A stretch of 64,000 nt of DNA from Chloracidobacterium validum. Lineage in GTDB: Bacteria > Acidobacteriota > Blastocatellia > Chloracidobacteriales > Chloracidobacteriaceae. The stretch spans positions 744,001 to 808,000 of the forward strand of contig NZ_CP072649.1 of assembly GCF_018304825.1 (NCBI RefSeq), given 5' to 3'. How positions within the stretch are numbered: the stretch's first letter is position 1; each line of letters begins with the position of its first letter. Position numbers and translations under genes: made by a program. The notes beneath the pieces are model-generated. The model was not told the origin of the DNA and searched no databases. It saw nothing but the letters and a program-made list of their open reading frames with translations. Shown piece after piece: positions 45,850-55,019 of this stretch.

Positions 45850-48588
45850 CTACCGGCTTCCGGCCGGCGCCAAGTCTGGAATGCCAACACACACCATCAG
45901 ATTTGGCGCGTCGTCACTGGCCGCCACGACCAGCTTCTGTCCGTCCGGCGAGAAAGCAAAACTTTCCGGTGGCGAGCCAAAAATGTCGCCAAGGATTCGG
46001 CGGCGCGTACTGGTCGTGTCGGTTCCGGGACGAAAATCCTGCGCAAAAATGCCGATGTCACCGGCTGTCGAAACCCAGCCGATGCGCTGACCGTCCGGCG
46101 ACCAGCGGGCGCGACCGTGACTCAAGCCGCCCAGCCCGACTTCAATCGAGAAGACCTGAGCGCCATCCGTGACGCGCGCAACCCGAATGGCATTGCCATT
46201 GCCTTCCTTCATCGTCGTGACATAGAGCACATACTGCCCATCCGGCGACACTTCCGGCCAGCGCGCCGGCAGGTCGGCAACGAGCTGCCGGCCATCTGTC
46301 CCGTCAACACGGATTTGCCAAACCCCATACGTAGGGTGGTCGCTCACCGTAAAGAAGATAAAGCGGCCATCGGGCGAAGGCGTCGGGTTCTGGGCGCTGG
46401 CGTTGAAGGCGGTCACTGCCCGGCCGCGCATGCCATCGGCGGTGGCCGTCCAGATTTCAAACTTCCCGGTTCGGTTGGAACTCCAGTAAAGCGTCTGCCC
46501 GTCTGGGGACAGCGCCGGGTCCCAGTCGGTGTCTGGATGAGCCGTGAGCGGCGCGAGGCGTCCATCGGCGAAATTGAGCCGCCAAATGTCGTTGTTGCCG
46601 GTGCGGTTCGAGGTAAACACCACCCCATCGCCGCCTGGCGTGTAACGTGGCTGGCGATCAATGCTTGTGCCGCGCGCCAGGACGCGCAGTTGCGGCAATT
46701 CTCCAGGGCGCGCGCCAAGTCGTGCCTCAACCAGATTGCCGCGCCGCGAGCGGGACTCATACACCAGCCGTCCGTTTCGCAGATCGCAGACCGCCGTATC
46801 GTGCGGCAGAGCAGCGACCACCCGACTGCTGCCCGTGCTGACACTAAACACCACCACGCGCGCCGGGGTGATGATGTTTGGCGCTTCCGGCGATGTGGAC
46901 TGAATGACTACCAGCGCCGAGCTGTCCTCGAGCCAGGCCGGACTCGACACATAGCCACCGCGTTCGGTTGGCTCGAGTTGGCGAACGGCTCCGGTTGTCA
47001 CCGTGATGAGCGTGACCGGCGAAAAGACGTTGCCGGCGACCACATCCTTTACCAGCGCAATGTGCTTGCCGTCGGGCGACCAGCGGGGGCGGCGCAGGCG
47101 TAGTCCGTCGAGGCGCGCGATTGGGCGCAGGTTGCTGCCATCGCTTTCAACGCTCTCCAACAGTGTGGACGTGATGCCGCCATCCCGTACCCACCGCACA
47201 ACACACAACCGACGGCCATCGGGCGACCAATCGCCGTCCACCCCGTCATCCACGATCTTGCGCGGCACCCCGCCCAATGACGACACGACATAGAGCGCCG
47301 TTGAACCGTCCCTGGCGCGCCGCACGAACGCAATTTGCTGGCCGTCGGGCGAATACCGTGGCGAGCTGTCTTCGCCCTCGGTAATGGCGACTTCGGTGGC
47401 ATCGCCTACAATCCGCTTGACCCAGATACGCTGCCGACCATCCCGTTGCGAGGCAAAGGCAACGCTTTGTCCGTCTGGCGACCAGGCCGGCGTGGTATCG
47501 CTGCCGGCATTGGTCAGGTAGGTGTAGGTCAAAAAGGCCGGCTTTGGACGCCCGCTCCAGATGAAGACGGCAACCAGTCCGACGAGCGCCGTCGCCAACA
47601 GCGCCCCGGCCCCCCACCAAAGCCGCTCTGGACGGACGTCCACCGGCCATGCTGCCTGGAGTTGCTCACTTGGCGGAAGCCGCAGCGTTTCACGGTTGTT
47701 TATGTCGAGTGTCTTGGCATCGTTAGACAGCGCCGGCCGCAGTGTCCGCAAAATAAAAGCGAGGTCCTGGGCGCTTTGAAAACGCTGCGTCGGCTGACGG
47801 TTCAGACAGCGCTCCAGGGTTTTCCACAAGTCCCCTGGCAGCGATGGGGGATCGCTGAGTTGCGCGAATGGGTTGTCGCGGAGAATGGAGGCGGCCACTT
47901 CTGCCTGCGTCGCGCCGGGGAACGCCCGCCGTCCCGTGAAAACCTCAAACAACACACAACCGAGCGCAAAGATGTCGCTCCGGGCATCGAGTGGCCCGCC
48001 CCGGACTTGTTCCGGCGACATATAACCAATCGTGCCAACGACCATGCCGGGGGAGGTCGTTAAGGTGTCGCGTGTGGATACGGTTTCATCGGTTTCAGCA
48101 ACGACCGGACGCTTTGGCATCCGCGCGACACCAAAATCCAGAATCTTGACTTGCCCATCCGCCGTCAAAAAGATGTTTTCCGGCTTGATGTCGCGGTGCA
48201 GAATGCCCTTCTGGTGAATCGCCGCCAGCCCCTCGGCAACGGCAATGGCAAGGGCAAGACCTTCGGCCAAGGGGATGGAGCCACGCGCCAATCGCCCCCG
48301 TAGCGATTCCCCTTCGAGATACTCCATCACGGCGAAGGCCGCGTCCCCGGCGACATCAAAATCATAGATGGCGCGGACGTTGGGGTGGGACAGTTGCGCG
48401 ATGGCGCGGGCTTCCCGCTCAAAACGCAAGCGAATTTCGGGATCATCAGCCAAGCGCGGTGGAAGCACCTTGATGGCGACATCGCGGTTGAGCTTGGTGT
48501 CGCGCGCTCGATAGACCTCACCCATACCACCTGCGCCGAGTTTCTCGCAGATTTCGTAGTGAGCGAGGCGCATGCCAACGGTGGGCAT
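45850..48588 (-). CDS. Ser/Thr protein kinase with C-terminal PD40 beta-propeller
   Basis: A 912-residue Hanks-type kinase. The glycine loop is LGAGGMGEVYRA, with Lys in DVAIKVLPP, the catalytic loop HRDIKPENIFL, DFG in ILDFGVAR and APE-like MSPEQV. A membrane helix (WWGAGALLATALVGLVAVFIW, about residue 320) places the kinase in the cytosol. The roughly 550-residue TolB/PD40 propeller (repeated PAWSPDGQ, FxSxRDG) then lies outside. This fusion is abundant in Acidobacteria. It probably transduces an envelope signal to cytosolic phosphorylation. The ATG at 48588 is chosen over a TTG seven codons upstream. It lies next to a solute symporter gene. Confidence 0.9.
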   Translation of the reverse strand: MPTVGMRLAHYEICEKLGAGGMGEVYRARDTKLNRDVAIKVLPPRLADDPEIRLRFEREARAIAQLSHPNVRAIYDFDVAGDAAFAVMEYLEGESLRGRLARGSIPLAEGLALAIAVAEGLAAIHQKGILHRDIKPENIFLTADGQVKILDFGVARMPKRPVVAETDETVSTRDTLTTSPGMVVGTIGYMSPEQVRGGPLDARSDIFALGCVLFEVFTGRRAFPGATQAEVAASILRDNPFAQLSDPPSLPGDLWKTLERCLNRQPTQRFQSAQDLAFILRTLRPALSNDAKTLDINNRETLRLPPSEQLQAAWPVDVRPERLWWGAGALLATALVGLVAVFIWSGRPKPAFLTYTYLTNAGSDTTPAWSPDGQSVAFASQRDGRQRIWVKRIVGDATEVAITEGEDSSPRYSPDGQQIAFVRRARDGSTALYVVSSLGGVPRKIVDDGVDGDWSPDGRRLCVVRWVRDGGITSTLLESVESDGSNLRPIARLDGLRLRRPRWSPDGKHIALVKDVVAGNVFSPVTLITVTTGAVRQLEPTERGGYVSSPAWLEDSSALVVIQSTSPEAPNIITPARVVVFSVSTGSSRVVAALPHDTAVCDLRNGRLVYESRSRRGNLVEARLGARPGELPQLRVLARGTSIDRQPRYTPGGDGVVFTSNRTGNNDIWRLNFADGRLAPLTAHPDTDWDPALSPDGQTLYWSSNRTGKFEIWTATADGMRGRAVTAFNASAQNPTPSPDGRFIFFTVSDHPTYGVWQIRVDGTDGRQLVADLPARWPEVSPDGQYVLYVTTMKEGNGNAIRVARVTDGAQVFSIEVGLGGLSHGRARWSPDGQRIGWVSTAGDIGIFAQDFRPGTDTTSTRRRILGDIFGSPPESFAFSPDGQKLVVAASDDAPNLMVCVGIPDLAPAGSR

Positions 48589-48711
48589 AGAATTACGGTC
48601 CCATCCCAAGTTGTTACCGGATGGCGAGCATCCGCACTATCAGCTAAACGCTATTGTGGCCGCCTACCTTAGGGAAGCCAAAGAACAGTCGTCAACCTGC
48701 TTACACCTGCC

Positions 48712-48738
48712 AAAAAAAAGGGGGCGATGAACGCCCCC
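48712..48738 (-). terminator. Intrinsic terminator after the second Oar-like gene
   Basis: On the minus strand GGGGGCG-TTCAT-CGCCCCC is followed at once by eight Ts, a textbook rho-independent terminator, about 30 bp after the stop at 48769. Confidence 0.93.
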
Positions 48739-48768
48739 AGCCAGAGATGCGGCCAGTTTGTTTGATGG

Positions 48769-51700
48769 TTAGAAGACGTACCGCAGCACGAACTGCATGA
48801 AGCGCGGCGGATTCTGCACGCTTGTCAACCGCCCAAAGTTGGGCAAGGGTTGGTTGCGGAAGGGATCAGTTGGCGTCGCCAAGGTTTGAACGCCGCCAAA
48901 CGGCTGGAAGTTCGTGGCATTGAAGACTTCCCAACGGAACTGAAGTGACTGCTGCTCACTCCACGGCATGGTGAAGCTCTTCGCCAGACTGATGTCGAGG
49001 TTAGCAAAGGCCGGCAACCGGAAGATGTTGCGCTCGCCGGTCTCACCAGGCTTGGCACTGCGGAAGCTCTGCGAGGCAAACACCGGATCGCGGAAGAGGT
49101 TCGGGTTGTTGCCGCGCGTCGGCGAAGTCGAGATTTGCCGGATGCGAACCGCGTTGCTCGGCACCTGCCAGTTGGTCGCGTAGGCGGTGCCGTCGCCGGT
49201 GGCCGCACCCGTGACCTGACCGGAGTTGTACCGGGCAATACCACCCAACTGCCAGCCGCCGATGAAAGCATCGAGGACACGTGAAGCGTTGCCAAAGAAA
49301 GCGCGCCCGCGCCCAAAGGGCAACTGGACGACAAAGTTGGCATTGATGATATGGCGGAAGTCAAAGCTTGACACCGCGCGGTTGTCACGCTGACGGAACG
49401 GATTGAGCACCAGCCCGCCACCGCCAAAGAAGCCGGCTGTCTGAAGCCCAGAGGCGTCATCGAGCGACTTCGAGAACGTGTAGTTGAAATCCCACGTCAA
49501 ATACGTTTTGTAGCGTTGACGCATCGTGAGCACAAGCCCGTGGTAGTCCGACGTGCCAAAGCTGCCAATCGTATTCAACGCGCCATACTGCGGGTGGAAG
49601 AACAGGTCTTCACCCAGCGGCGAGATGCCGTCAATTTGATAACCACCCGGCCGCGGACTGTTGTTGAGGATGAGCTGAACGGTCGTCCAGTCGGCCGGAC
49701 CCAGCAAGCCCCAGCTACCCGGATTCAGCAACATGGCGTAGATAGCCTGGCTGTTGGTCATGCCCGGCTGAATACCGCCAAACCCACCAAAGAAGTTTGC
49801 CAGGATACCGGGGAAGAGGATGTTGTTGAAGTAAGGGATGTTGGGAATCTGCGAAATCGGCGTGTTGTTGCGCCGGAGGTCTTCGAGCTGACCGGCGGCG
49901 GTGTACCAATCCACGCCTGTCCGCGGGTCCACCAGGTTGTTGAGCGCCATCACGTCGCGCTGGGCCAGCAAGTTCCGTCCCAGGCGCCCAACGTAGGAAG
50001 CCTCGACAAAGAGACCGGCCGGGAGTTCACGCCCATAGGAAAAGTTCCAACTGAAGTTGCGCGGCAGGCGCGTCGTCTGGTCAATGGACTGCTCGATGCG
50101 CTGCTGCCCATCATCCGGCTGCGTCAGCGGGAAGCGCAACTGTGGCGGCGGGTTGATGCCGGGGAAGTTGCGGAAGCTCTGCCCCTGCGCGGTAAAGAGC
50201 GGAGCAAAGGGCGGCGATGTCAGCCGGAACTGCGCAAAGGATGTCTGCTGCTGCTGGACAAAGCCCAGCGTGTTGCGCTGGTCAAACTGGACGGCAATCT
50301 GCTGCCCAAAGTAGTCGTTGGTCAGGGCGAAACCGGCTCGAATCACGCTCTCCTGTCGCTTGCCAAACACCTTGCCCAGAAATCCTTCCTTGAAATCTGG
50401 CGACCAAGCAATCGAGACGCGCGGCTGCCAGTTGTTGTAAGCGAACTGATAGAGCGATTCGCCACCGTTGACCGGGCCGGCGAGATTGATCGTGATGAGG
50501 TCGTTGAACGGGCGCCCCTGCGCCGCGCCCACCGCGCGCCCACGCAGGAAGTCGCCCAGCGGGATGTTCGTTCCGGCCTGGAAACCGTTTTGCTCATAGA
50601 CCGGGCGGCTCAACCCATACCGGATGCCATAGGTCAGCGTGAGATTTGGCCGAATGCGCCACACATCCTGGAAGTAGAAATCATACTCCTCGGCCGCGAA
50701 GCTCCGGTCAGTTGGGCTACCGGCCGGAAGCAGGCGTCCCTGTTGATCGTAGGTCAGGAAGACTGTGTACTGGTTGATGCGCCCGATGAGCGCATTGACG
50801 CCATCGCGCACCGGCACGGCCCGCCCAGGCTGGATGGCAAGGCCCAAGTTGTTGACAGCGAACGTGTTGATGGGGGCCGTCAGGCTCTGGGCATAAAAAA
50901 TCGGGTTGACGACGCCGAAGTCGAACGCCTGTCCGAAGCCCGTCCGCCGGTTGCGGATGATGCGGATGTTGGTTCCAAACTGGAACGTGTGGTCACGGAA
51001 CACATAGGTGGTGTCATTCGTGAAGTTGTGGGTGGGCACAATCCGGTCGAGCGTCCGCTGGTTGAACGTCGGCTCGAACACGAATCGGAAATTGATGAAG
51101 TTCTGCGCCGTATCCCCCTGGTTACTGGTAGCGAAGCGCGTCAGCCCATAACGAAAGTTGTTGACCCAGTTGTTGCTGATGGTCCAGGTGTGCCCGGCGG
51201 CAATGCCAACGGGGTGTGACCATGTGCGCAGGGGCGCGGTGTCAGGGAAAAACGAGTCCTGAAGGATCGTGTCGTACTGGACGTTCGCCCGCGCAAACAA
51301 CGTGTGCTTGCCGGCGTCGTCCACCTTCCAGTCGAGGCGTCCGATATGGGCGTTGAAGTCGAACGGAGTCGGCGCATTGAACCGGAAACCACCCGTGTTG
51401 ACGCCATCGCCGGCGCCGGGGTCATTCGCGGGATAGCGACTCGCCGCTTGTGCCAGATAGGCCACACCGGCCGGGTTGAGCGCCGAGCCACCGCCGGCTG
51501 CCGCCAGTGCCGGGAAGGCCTGACTAATCTGGGCGGCCGTGAGCGTCACAATGCCAACCGGCGCGCCGGTTGCCGCATTGACGGCATTGAAGCGCAGTTC
51601 GCCACGCCCCAGGTGTGGCAGCGGCACAGTACGCAGCACCGAGGTCTGCGACCGGTCACGCCGTCCTTCGTAGTTGTAGAAAAAGAAAAGGCGGTTTTTG

Positions 51701-52587
51701 ACAATCGGCCCCCCCACCGCGCCGCCAAACACGTTTTGTAGCACGCGCGGCGTCCGCTGACCGATTGCATTGGTAAACCAGTTACCGGCATTGCCGATCG
51801 TCGGACGGTGGAAGAAGAATGCCGAGCCGTGAAACTCGTTCGTGCCGCTCTTGGTGACGAGCGAAATCTGCGCGCCCGATGAACGGCCCTGGTTGGCATT
51901 TGGATTGCTGACCGTCACGCGAAACTCCTCGACCGACTCCGGCGAGGTGCGCAGTACCGGCGCAAAGGCCGTGTTGTTTTGCTGCTCATTGATATCGACG
52001 CCGTCCAAGGTGATGTTGCCTTGGTCGCTACGGGAGCCGCTTACCGAACCGTCGCGCGTCACGCCGGGTTGCAAGCTCAACAAGCCGGCAATGTTACGCG
52101 CGGCCAACGGCAATTCGAGAATCTGCCGCTGCGCAATCGTGTTGCCAATGCTGGCGTCCTGACGGTTGACAATGGCTGCCGTGCCATCTCCGGTTACGGT
52201 GATCGTTTCAGTGGCAGCGCCGACCGTCAGTATGATGTCCAGCGTCGTGCTACCGTCCACCCGCGCCCGGATGTCAGCCTGCTCATAGGTTTTGAAGTTT
52301 GGGGATTCAACCTTCACCGTATAGGCGGCAACCGGAACTCCGGTAAAAGAAAATGTGCCGGCCTCGTTCGTGGTTTGCGTCCGGGTGGTTCCCGTCGCCG
52401 AGCTGGTCAGCGTTACGGTCGCGCCGGCCACGGCAGCACCCTGCTCATCCGTGACTGTGCCGCGGATGGTGCCGGTTCCAATCTGGGCCAGCGCCGAAAG
52501 GCCGGTGATGCCAACCCACAGCATGAGTAGGAGCGGCATCAGCCAACTTGGCTGTCGTTGTCGCAAAGGAACTGTCAGTGTGTTCAT
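48769..52587 (-). CDS. Oar-like CarboxypepD_reg / TonB-dependent-receptor-type outer-membrane protein
   Basis: A 1,272-residue paralogue of the 35771-39607 protein. A signal peptide (LMLWVGITGLSALAQ) leads to the CarboxypepD_reg domain (IRGTVTDEQGAAVAGATVTL), then plug (TETITVTGDGTAAIVNRQ; GNITLDGVDINEQQNN; GRSSGAQISLVTKSGTNEFH). The barrel ends MQFVLRYVF, with a terminal Phe. Proposed function is outer-membrane transport, export or adhesion; the ligand is unknown. A GAGGA lies 8 bp before the ATG, and a strong terminator follows the stop. It is transcribed as a single gene. Confidence 0.9.
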   Translation of the reverse strand: MNTLTVPLRQRQPSWLMPLLLMLWVGITGLSALAQIGTGTIRGTVTDEQGAAVAGATVTLTSSATGTTRTQTTNEAGTFSFTGVPVAAYTVKVESPNFKTYEQADIRARVDGSTTLDIILTVGAATETITVTGDGTAAIVNRQDASIGNTIAQRQILELPLAARNIAGLLSLQPGVTRDGSVSGSRSDQGNITLDGVDINEQQNNTAFAPVLRTSPESVEEFRVTVSNPNANQGRSSGAQISLVTKSGTNEFHGSAFFFHRPTIGNAGNWFTNAIGQRTPRVLQNVFGGAVGGPIVKNRLFFFYNYEGRRDRSQTSVLRTVPLPHLGRGELRFNAVNAATGAPVGIVTLTAAQISQAFPALAAAGGGSALNPAGVAYLAQAASRYPANDPGAGDGVNTGGFRFNAPTPFDFNAHIGRLDWKVDDAGKHTLFARANVQYDTILQDSFFPDTAPLRTWSHPVGIAAGHTWTISNNWVNNFRYGLTRFATSNQGDTAQNFINFRFVFEPTFNQRTLDRIVPTHNFTNDTTYVFRDHTFQFGTNIRIIRNRRTGFGQAFDFGVVNPIFYAQSLTAPINTFAVNNLGLAIQPGRAVPVRDGVNALIGRINQYTVFLTYDQQGRLLPAGSPTDRSFAAEEYDFYFQDVWRIRPNLTLTYGIRYGLSRPVYEQNGFQAGTNIPLGDFLRGRAVGAAQGRPFNDLITINLAGPVNGGESLYQFAYNNWQPRVSIAWSPDFKEGFLGKVFGKRQESVIRAGFALTNDYFGQQIAVQFDQRNTLGFVQQQQTSFAQFRLTSPPFAPLFTAQGQSFRNFPGINPPPQLRFPLTQPDDGQQRIEQSIDQTTRLPRNFSWNFSYGRELPAGLFVEASYVGRLGRNLLAQRDVMALNNLVDPRTGVDWYTAAGQLEDLRRNNTPISQIPNIPYFNNILFPGILANFFGGFGGIQPGMTNSQAIYAMLLNPGSWGLLGPADWTTVQLILNNSPRPGGYQIDGISPLGEDLFFHPQYGALNTIGSFGTSDYHGLVLTMRQRYKTYLTWDFNYTFSKSLDDASGLQTAGFFGGGGLVLNPFRQRDNRAVSSFDFRHIINANFVVQLPFGRGRAFFGNASRVLDAFIGGWQLGGIARYNSGQVTGAATGDGTAYATNWQVPSNAVRIRQISTSPTRGNNPNLFRDPVFASQSFRSAKPGETGERNIFRLPAFANLDISLAKSFTMPWSEQQSLQFRWEVFNATNFQPFGGVQTLATPTDPFRNQPLPNFGRLTSVQNPPRFMQFVLRYVF

Positions 52588-52930
52588 CTAAGCTTTCCTC
52601 AGATAGATTCAGTCGCCCCGACCGAAGTCTGTCCAACCCGAAGCCGGCTCAACGCACCGCGGTCACCACCACCCACCCCAGGCCAGGAACATCTTCTGCC
52701 GGACAACTCACGCATCTAACTCCAAGGCAAGACTCATACCAAACTTGAAGCCACGCTCAAGCCGTTGTGTAGTGTCACAAAAAGTAAGAAAACACACGTC
52801 TTTTGGTCGTTCCAAGGCGCGCCAGGCCAGGTAGCCAATGGCAAGTTGGGGCGCTGGCCCCGGCCACCCTGGCAACGAAAAATTCGATAGATATTCAGAT
52901 TTTTGGTTTTCTGATTCAGAAACCGGCGCG
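52588..52930. other. 343-bp intergenic region upstream of the second Oar-like gene
   Basis: This should contain the promoter of the minus-strand Oar-like gene and the 3' end of the DUF3108 transcript. Apart from the GAGGA ribosome site at 52596-52600, I see only weak sigma-70-like candidates and a small GGTTTTCTGA/TTCAGAAACC hairpin near 52905-52925. No coding frame is supported. Confidence 0.5.
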
Positions 52931-53899
52931 CTAGCGCGGCGTTGTATAGCGAGTCAATTCACCCGTCACGGTTACGCCCCGCGCTTTGAAACGCACGCGC
53001 ACGGGCAAACGCGCCGCGTCTTCCGAGAGCCAGAGCAAAAAGCTCCCTTCGTAGCGCACGAAGCCGGATTCCCGAACCTTGAGGTCAAGCTTGCGCGTTC
53101 GAAAACGTCCGGCGCGAGTCTTGATGACTTCGACTTCGCCGGTGACGACCACCGGAAGGTCATAGACCCGCTCATCTTCGGTCAGCACCATGGGAATGAC
53201 CGAGCCGGGCGTGAGTGGTTGCGTCCGCAGGACGTACCAGAAGGTTTGCAGATCGGTCGTCCAGCCACGCCCCGGTAGTGTGCGCAGGTTGACCGCACCA
53301 TCTTGGCCGGCCCACTCCAGAACCGCGCGAGTTTCCCTGGCTCGCGCCTGGCAAGTCATCTGAAACTTTTGCTGCTGGTTGTTTCGCAGGTCACGCTGAT
53401 TATAGGTCAAGCCTAGGTCGGTGGCGTCCACAACCGAAAGGTACTCGTGGCGCACATCCACCCGCAGCAACGCCGGGAGAAAGCCGCGCGTCCGCGCCCG
53501 CGCCTGAAACGCCAACCCAGGCGACGGTAGCGCGGACGGGCAAGCTTCCTCTGCCGGCTGCGAGTCATCTGGCCGGGGCAGGTCTCGCTTGAGTTTGGTG
53601 GCCAGCGCATTGGTCAGCGCCTGCGCCGTATCCAGTGAGACGACGGATAGCTCAAGCTCGCCCAGCTTTCCAGAGAGTGGAAAGCGTGAAAAGCTGAACT
53701 CGTACGTCAACGTCTCACCAACGCGGAACGGGTACGGCGCGTGAACCGGAAAGGGCGGGGCAACGGGCGATTTCCCCACATCGGACGCCTCGCGCCCGCC
53801 AGCGGCAACCGACGGAGCTTGTCCCTGGCCTGGGCCGGGAAGCATGAAGCTGCCCAAGGCAACGGTTATCCAGAGTAGCCAAACGCGAATCGCCATCAT
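52931..53899 (-). CDS. DUF3108 domain protein, exported
   Basis: A 322-residue protein with a signal peptide (VWLLWITVALGSFMLPGPG) and the DUF3108 core. The core starts YPFRVGETLTYEFSFSRFPL, then shows DLQTFWYVLRTQPLTPG, and ends RKLDLKVRESG...LWLSEDAARLPVRVRFKARG. DUF3108 proteins are periplasmic or lipoprotein-like beta-barrels of unknown function common in Acidobacteria. The start is one of two adjacent ATGs (53899 or 53896), with AGGAAC about 10 bases upstream, and lies 20 bp past the stop of the binding-protein gene, so the two are probably one operon. Confidence 0.82.
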   Translation of the reverse strand: MMAIRVWLLWITVALGSFMLPGPGQGQAPSVAAGGREASDVGKSPVAPPFPVHAPYPFRVGETLTYEFSFSRFPLSGKLGELELSVVSLDTAQALTNALATKLKRDLPRPDDSQPAEEACPSALPSPGLAFQARARTRGFLPALLRVDVRHEYLSVVDATDLGLTYNQRDLRNNQQQKFQMTCQARARETRAVLEWAGQDGAVNLRTLPGRGWTTDLQTFWYVLRTQPLTPGSVIPMVLTEDERVYDLPVVVTGEVEVIKTRAGRFRTRKLDLKVRESGFVRYEGSFLLWLSEDAARLPVRVRFKARGVTVTGELTRYTTPR

Positions 53900-53918
53900 G
53901 GTTTCAACAAGTTCCTGA

Positions 53919-54950
53919 TCAGTTCCGCGGGGGCATTCCCACCGACGCAAAGATTCGGCTTTCAAGATGCTCGGCGGCATCGGCCAGATGCTGGGAAACG
54001 GTCGTGAAGGCCCGGCTTTCCACGACGATGATCCGGTTGGCGTCGCGGCCCACGGCAGCGATCACGGCCGGGTCTTCCAACAAACGCTGGCGGACAAGGT
54101 CTTCCTTCCCGGATTCCGCGCTGACAACGATGAAATCCGGCTTCCACCGGGTCAGTTGCTCCGGGCTGATTTGCCGGAAGCCGACCACGCCCTGCTCGGC
54201 CGCCACGTTGATGCCTCCAATGGCGCGGACTAGGTCATCAAAGGAAGTTTCCGTTCCGGCGGTGAAGTGGGACACGCCAAAGGACATCAACCGTGGGTGC
54301 TGCCCGCGCTGCCGGGCGCGCTCGGCCAAGATGGCAAACCGGCGTTCCAGCTCGGCAACCAGCTCGGCAGCCGCGGTCGGTTCACCGACCACATCGCCCA
54401 GCGCCAGGATGTTGGACTTGATGTCGGCCACCCCACCAAACCGCGTGAACCGATAAACCGGCGCGCCGCTGGCGCTGAGTAGCTCGACCAGTTCCGCCCG
54501 ACTGTAACTCGCTACCAGGATGAGATCGGGCTGCAACTGAAGAATGGCTTCGGCGTTTGCGCCACAGCGTCCGGCGACCAGCTTGGCCGGCTCGGCGCAG
54601 TAGCTGTAGCGCGCATCGTCGGCCAGGTTGCTCAATGCCACGAGCCGCTCCGGCGCGACCAGCGCCAGCAGGATTTCATCCGTTGCCAACGTCTGCGAGG
54701 CGATGCGCTGCGGGCGTGCCGGCACCGTAAGCTGCCGGCCGCTGCCATCGGTGACGGTCCGAACCGGAGATGTCGGCGCAGTTGGCCGAGGAACCGTCCC
54801 GACACAACCCAGCCCCAACATGCCCAGCACCAAGACGCTGCACAGAAGCGTCCAGGACGGGACATTCCATAGGGAGCGGGTGGCGGGGTGGGGCAGGATG
54901 CGCGCCAGCGCGGCACGCCGGGAGTGGACGAACTGGCTTGGTCGTGGCAT
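53919..54950 (-). CDS. BtuF/FhuD-like periplasmic binding protein (lipoprotein)
   Basis: A 343-residue cluster A-II solute-binding protein of the vitamin B12/siderophore/heme type (PF01497). After a long basic N-terminus, the hydrophobic LLCSVLVLGMLGLGC ends in a lipobox-like LGLGC. The two lobes follow: TVTDGSGRQLTVPARPQRIA, ILQLQPDLILVASY, then YRFTRFGGVADIKSNILALG and RWKPDFIVVSAESGKED. It would hand a cobalamin or Fe-complex to an ABC importer, but no permease or ATPase gene is nearby. The ATG at 54950 lacks a good ribosome site; a later start closer to the lipobox is possible. It is divergent from the CocE gene. Confidence 0.8.
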   Translation of the reverse strand: MPRPSQFVHSRRAALARILPHPATRSLWNVPSWTLLCSVLVLGMLGLGCVGTVPRPTAPTSPVRTVTDGSGRQLTVPARPQRIASQTLATDEILLALVAPERLVALSNLADDARYSYCAEPAKLVAGRCGANAEAILQLQPDLILVASYSRAELVELLSASGAPVYRFTRFGGVADIKSNILALGDVVGEPTAAAELVAELERRFAILAERARQRGQHPRLMSFGVSHFTAGTETSFDDLVRAIGGINVAAEQGVVGFRQISPEQLTRWKPDFIVVSAESGKEDLVRQRLLEDPAVIAAVGRDANRIIVVESRAFTTVSQHLADAAEHLESRIFASVGMPPRN

Positions 54951-55019
54951 ACGGCAACTTAGTAACCGAAGTTTACGTTCGCGCGCCATCTCGCGCGCGA
55001 GATCGAGGGAGTTTTTGCC

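Noticed and set aside
49516-51219. 567-codon plus-strand frame antisense to the second Oar-like gene
   Set aside because: No domain-like content; it runs opposite a gene with a signal peptide, CarboxypepD_reg domain, barrel and terminator.
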